This document shows positions 19,501-22,656 of a stretch of 22,656 nt of DNA, piece after piece. The notes under the pieces are model-generated. The model was not told where the DNA came from. It made no database searches and was given only the letters and a program-made list of their open reading frames with translations. The position numbers were made by a program, and so were the translations under genes. The stretch is from Plantago elongata (taxonomy: Eukaryota; Streptophyta; Magnoliopsida; Lamiales; Plantaginaceae): positions 1-22,656 of the forward strand of contig JAYMSP010002744.1 of assembly GCA_036897095.1 (NCBI GenBank), read 5' to 3'. How positions within the stretch are numbered: position 1 is the stretch's first letter; every line of letters starts with the position of its first letter.

Positions 19501-22500
19501 CTGAATTTGAGTACATTCTCCGAGAGCTATGGTCTTAATTAGGGTTTAGGCCGGGTCTAGGGCTGGACACGACCTAAACCCCAATTAAGCGGTTGTCGGG
19601 ACAAATAATGAAGCCGAAGTTTCACTGTCAACAATAATATTTCAACATCATTAATTTTAGTTTTATAGTTAGTTTCAGCATCAACAATCTCCATCTTAAT
19701 TTCATTGGTTTCAATGTTAGTTTTATTGGTATCAGTTAGTTTCACCAACATTATTAGTTTCAGCATGAACATTGTTGGTTTCATAAGTTTTAGTTGAATC
19801 CAAGGTCATAATCAATATGAGTGTTAGCTAATATTAGATTCAATCATTGTTGTCAATCGCGCCGCGATCGGGCACGATTGCACACGATCGCGGCGCTATA
19901 GCATATAGCTATCACGGTACAGAAACATATCACGGGTTGTCGCGCCTGCGACAGCCCGCTATTGCGGTGCATCGCGCCCTCGACGCATGTCTTGATTTTT
20001 TTTTGGGAAAAAAAATCCAATTTTACCCCATTTACAAAATATAATGGTAGAAATAAGGGGAAGAAAGGGAAATAGAGAAGAAAAGAAGAGAGAAGCAGAA
20101 GAAAAGAGGAAAGAAAGAGCAGTTGTTGCTGCCGCTGCTGCCTGCCTCATTTCCGGTCACTATTTCGCTGGATTAAGGACGACCTCACCTGTTTTATTTC
20201 ACTTAGCTTGCCTTTAGACTATTTATATGTAATACTATGTGACTATGGGTAATATTTGACTTAACAAGTATCTATATGGTCTTTTTATACATTTTATACA
20301 TTTTGCAATTTTTTTCCTTTACTTCACTATAACGCTCGCGACCGCACTTCGCGATCCCGGTTTTTTGGGCCTGGCGCGACACGTTGCGATACGCGATTGA
20401 CAACTTTGGATTTAATGTGACAACGAAGCGCAGCTCAGTCAGTCGTATGCTTCATCTCCAACCAATAGGTCGGAGGTTCGAGTCACTTTGCCATTTCAAA
20501 AAAAAATTCAATGTTAGTTTAATTAGTTTCAGGTGGTCAGTTAGTTTCATTGGTAATCACAATATTATTCCAATAAACTTAGTTAGCAATTAATTAACAC
20601 TTTAATTAGATGAGTATATGTAAAAAAATAGTTAAATATAAGTAGTTAGTAATTAATTAACACTAATGGGTGTCAAATATGCTTTCAAATCCAATATAGC
20701 GAGAATTTGAAGTCCACTTGATTAGAATTTAGGACACCAAAAAATAGATTGCACCTTTATGTAATTTTTATTAGATTTAGGGCACCAAAAAATATGATGG
20801 CCTTTTTTTGTAATAGATTTAAGCTAGCCTTATATGTTACTGAACCACATAAAGTGACATGTTTATGAAATAAACCCTTTATAAAATGGGTATTTGTGTA
20901 AACCCCAAAAGAAACCATGCCTTTTGGGGATATTTGAGCCATTTACCATACAAAAAGAATAAGGAAACTGGATTACACATGAGAAAGCACTAGGTAATTA
21001 GTCCAGAAACAAGTGGTATATACCCACAAAACTGACCTCCATCACTTGGCTTTGTTTTCGAATCCAAAATGAGGAGACTCAAAGCACCATCTACTTCAGT
21101 CAAATCATGTGCCCTTACTATATAAACCTACATAAAGAGCAGAAAAATTAGGAGGTCATACTGCTATAAGCCTATAACATTGAACTGTAGCAGAATAAAC
21201 TTGTATTCAACTATAATACGCGGGAGGTTGGAGGCAAAGCGTTAGACAGGGTAAACAGATGTGAAAGGGTGGTCGCCCAGAAAGCTGCCAAGGATAATAT
21301 TCCTTCTCAAGAATTAAAGAGAAACCTCAAAATGTATGAACCAATTAATCTAGGCTACAGTTTTTAGAGCAGAGATTTAGAATGGTTTGGCTTTTCAGAC
21401 GAATTTACTGTAACAAACTAACAATATACTACTTAGGATACTATTCTCATTTTGCATAATATGCAACATCAATAGAACAAATTCTGCTGTTCCGGGTACA
21501 CTTAAGTTTATAGCTTTCAATAAAAGACAGGGTATGGAGTGCTACAGTACGTATGCTGAGGTTCAGGATTAATTGTTAACATCACAGATCAGCTACTTTA
21601 TTCTTTCTGAAGGGCACTAGATAGTTTCAGTGGTCTTGGCATCTTGCAAGTAAATCTCATGCAACAAAAAAAAGGTTATAGACTCATATCATAGCACATG
21701 GACATGGTTTATTCCTATAGATTAATTTGTGGGAGCAATTTCATTACACATAAAATTATAGCACGTATCTATATGTTAACACTGTCAAACAGCAAGATTC
21801 CACTCTGTCTCAGGAAGTAAATGTCTACAGAATTGTTAAACTCGTCTGTGCTACATTTTATCTTCCATACTACTATTATAGCACTATTTACCGAACAGCT
21901 TATGCAATATTTTGTTTTTTCCGAATGGCATGTGGACAGAATCACACATTACATTTAAACAAATTTGGATCAGACCCGCAATGTAAGCACCCTAACGTTT
22001 CACTAACTGTTTAATTTTTCCACTTGTTGTACATTGTTTCGACACATTGTGTTGCATCACAATTTTACCTGTACCTGATAGAATGAGCTGAAATCATAGA
22101 TTAAGGGTAAATAGGACAGCCCTAAAGCTAAAGAAGGATTAGGGGGTAGGTCCTAAATTCTCAATATTCCACACTAAATATTATACTTAAATGAAAATGA
22201 GCTACTATCTGAAACTTCAGTCACATGGCAGTTCCAATCAGGTAGAGGTGTAATGCCACAAGGAAACATGAGTATAATAAACGTCATATCAGCCAAATCA
22301 TCTTTAATAGATGAAAAAATAATGTGGCGTAAAATTCATTGAACCAACCACCAGTACTTGTATACACATATAAGGGCATTACCTTAAATCTGCAAGGCGC
22401 TACTAGTTGGAAGACCACGACATCTCCTTCAAGCAATTTGTTTCCAAGAACAAATTTTCTCCAACCTGCACTTAGTCCGGTCTTATGTGCAATGTACTTG

Positions 22501-22589
22501 ATTGGAAACTCTTCACCCTCTTCATTTTCAAGAACAACTGTAGCATCCCTGGTTGGTAAATGCAACTTGCAGAATGGCACAGGAAAACC
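16515..22589 (-). CDS. B3 domain transcription factor, Os01g0234100-like (5'-partial, three exons visible)
   Basis: Three exons join in frame to 344 residues: 22589-22383 (69 codons), 21127-21037 (30 codons plus one base) and 17251-16515 (two bases, then 244 codons and stop). All junctions are GT-AG (acceptors TCTCTACAG, TTTATGTAG, ACCTTGCAG; donors GTAATG, GTCAGT). Residues 1-73 are most of a plant B3 DNA-binding domain: FCKLHLP, GLSAGWRKFVLGNKLLEGDVVVFQL, CRFKVYIV. Its first strand lies in an exon beyond the window. PKKKRRV (about 107-113) is a classical nuclear localisation signal. Then comes the conserved block FEQFQIVVNGVCIDSEIP / KYYDLCC and a coiled coil over roughly the last 60 residues, ending NAPW. 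That layout, including the NAPW end, matches the rice Os01g0234100-type B3 proteins of the REM-like class. It should bind DNA in the nucleus. Targets are unknown. Confidence 0.93.
17251..17252 (-). other. 3' splice site of the long intron
   Basis: On the minus strand ACCTTGCAG precedes ATGGAACT. With the single base left by the previous exon this restores the codon GAT and the frame running into TDAQPKKKRRVK. The phase-1 match on both sides decides the exon structure. Confidence 0.85.
18194..18279 (-). mobile_element. tRNA-derived SINE-like sequence
   Basis: On the minus strand AGCGCACCTCAGTTGGTAAGA (box-A-like) starts at 18274, with a box B GGGGTTCGAGTCACC about 50 bases on, then TTTGCC and an A-rich end. 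CATCATCA occurs on both sides (18186-18193 and 18280-18287). It could be a target duplication, but the host array is itself rich in CATCATCA. The same AGCGCA...TTCGAGTCAC...TTTGCC layout recurs at 20427-20506. Confidence 0.65.
18515..18752. mobile_element. Stowaway-like MITE, copy 1
   Basis: The left end is TACTCCATCCATCCC. The right end is diverged (CAGAGGGAGCA, where GGGAGTA is expected). The inside holds repeated AAAGTAGGAGAGA segments and GAAGTTGGGACGGACC. It aligns over its length with the copy at 19193-19444. The empty version of its insertion site at 18914-18950 confirms its limits. Confidence 0.85.
18914..18970. other. Empty insertion site corresponding to the two MITE copies
   Basis: AACAATGTTAGTTTCATAATAAAATAG is followed by TA and then TTAGTTTCAGCACAG. 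These are the same left and right flanks that surround both MITEs, here joined through one TA at 18942-18943. It is a paralogous, unfilled version of the site. Confidence 0.82.
19193..19444. mobile_element. Stowaway-like MITE, copy 2
   Basis: Ends TACTCTCTCAATTCTGG and, reverse-complemented, TACTCCATCAGTCCCAACTT are bounded by TA on both sides. Internal AAAGTAGGAGAGATGGTGATA is shared with copy 1. A 10-bp TAGTGACTAA unit is repeated in tandem near 19311-19330. Confidence 0.85.
19849..20404. mobile_element. GC-rich element with 13-bp inverted ends, non-autonomous
   Basis: GTTGTCAATCGCG at 19849-19861 is matched by its exact complement at 20392-20404. The first and last 80-120 bases are rich in CGCG, GATCGC and GCGAC motifs, unlike the surrounding AT-rich intron. 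The middle has a purine-rich tract, (GAAGA)-like, and a GCTGCC repeat. No transposase frame is seen and no clear target duplication was found. The superfamily is not resolved. Confidence 0.7.
20427..20506 (+). mobile_element. tRNA-derived SINE-like sequence
   Basis: AGCGCAGCTCAGTCAGTCGTA (box-A-like) is followed by box B GGTTCGAGTCAC at 20475-20485, then TTTGCC and a run of 9 A. It matches the 18194-18279 copy in layout but lies in the opposite orientation. Flanks ATGTGA and ATGTTA give no firm target duplication. Confidence 0.6.
20644..20820. repeat. Short AT-rich intronic duplications
   Basis: AGTTAG(C/T)AATTAATTAACACT occurs at about 20583-20602 and 20644-20664. A unit of about 48 bp with ATTTAGGACACCAAAAAATA occurs twice in tandem from 20723. 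Confidence 0.65.
21128..22382 (-). other. 1.25-kb intron within the B3-domain coding region
   Basis: It starts with GTAATG after the CRFK codons and ends TTTATGTAG before VYIV, a phase-0 intron splitting the last B3 strands. No transposon signature or other frame is evident inside. Confidence 0.85.
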
Positions 22590-22656
22590 CTGTAGAGAAG
22601 TAGTGTAAGCATATGGTAGGCACAGGGGTGGATATATATATATATATATATATATA
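22590..22656 (-). other. End of the upstream intron, with (TA)n at the window edge
   Basis: The acceptor TCTCTACAG lies at 22590-22598 on the minus strand. The rest is intronic and runs into a TA microsatellite (22634-22656) at the window edge. The exon with the start of the B3 domain and the N-terminus lies outside. Confidence 0.8.

Larger units (their letters stand above)
17997..19850. repeat. Degenerate TTAGTTTCAG-type interspersed array
   Basis: Dozens of copies of (G/A)TTAGTTTCA(G/A) recur every 15-35 bp, joined to a few linkers: GGTTCATTAAA, GAACTCAGAAA, GCATCATCA and CCAACAATG. Blocks of linkers repeat in order about every 680 bp. For example, the CCAACAATG-containing block is at 18486-18516, 18914-18943 and 19164-19194. 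Outlying copies occur at 20513-20545. The minus strand, which is the sense strand of the host gene, reads CTGAAACTAAC. Two MITEs and one SINE-like sequence lie inside. Confidence 0.9.
17252..21036 (-). other. 3.8-kb intron of the B3 gene, rich in repeats
   Basis: The intron begins with GTCAGT at 21036 and ends with TTGCAG at 17252. It contains a TTAGTTTCAG-type array, two Stowaway-like MITEs, two SINE-like sequences and a GC-rich inverted-end element. The two outer parts hold short AT-rich duplications: 17576-17690 has two diverged copies of a unit starting TGNACTCCAAA, and 20723-20820 has two copies of a 48-bp unit containing CACCAAAAAATA. Confidence 0.88.

Noticed and set aside
19557..19784. 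75-codon minus-strand frame rich in ETN/KIN
   Set aside because: It is the translation of the intronic TTAGTTTCAG array and would lie inside an intron.
17997..19850. CRISPR-like or satellite array
   Set aside because: Unit length and spacing are irregular, the context is a plant intron, and there are no constant-length spacers.

Overview
This is a stretch of plant nuclear DNA. The evidence is a split gene for a plant-only B3 transcription factor, a small serine/histidine-rich plant protein gene with a normal GT-AG intron, L1-type plant LINE remains with RNase H, Stowaway-like MITEs and tRNA-derived SINEs. The base composition is AT-rich, which fits a dicot, but I cannot name the species. Both window ends are (TA)n microsatellite.

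Layout. 1-1500 is non-coding, with a decayed tRNA-Thr-like sequence and two local duplications. 1501-2184 is a two-exon gene on the plus strand for a small protein of unknown function. 2185-3756 is AT-rich flank with one degenerate SINE. 3764-5924 is a 5'-truncated LINE on the minus strand (RT end, zinc finger, RNase H). 5932-7960 is very AT-rich and holds nothing I recognise. 7965-8640 is a cluster of GTTCG/CGAAC motifs interrupted by a 109-bp hairpin. About 9040-13300 is a second, older and fuller LINE on the minus strand (ORF1-like nucleic-acid-binding region, endonuclease, RT). A 1053-bp foldback element with arms of about 500 bp splits its RT. 13475-13744 is a complete SINE with a 14-bp target duplication and an internal 63-bp duplication. 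14733-15022 is a Stowaway-like MITE.

The right third (16515-22589, continuing beyond the window) is a B3-domain gene on the minus strand, similar to the Os01g0234100-type group. Three exons can be joined in frame to give 344 C-terminal residues: most of the B3 domain, a PKKKRRV nuclear localisation signal, a conserved C-terminal domain and a terminal coiled coil ending in NAPW. Its 3.8-kb intron is the most structured part of the window. It holds a degenerate array of a short unit reading TTAGTTTCAG on the plus strand, with a higher-order repeat near 680 bp, two Stowaway-like MITEs at the same position of the repeat plus an empty copy of that site, two SINE-like sequences, and a GC-rich element with 13-bp inverted ends.

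The two real genes share no visible pathway. The rest is transposon debris at several levels of nesting. I see no CRISPR, operon or defence-type system. The most interesting items are the giant foldback inside the LINE, the filled/empty MITE sites in the intronic array, and the SINE with the internal duplication.
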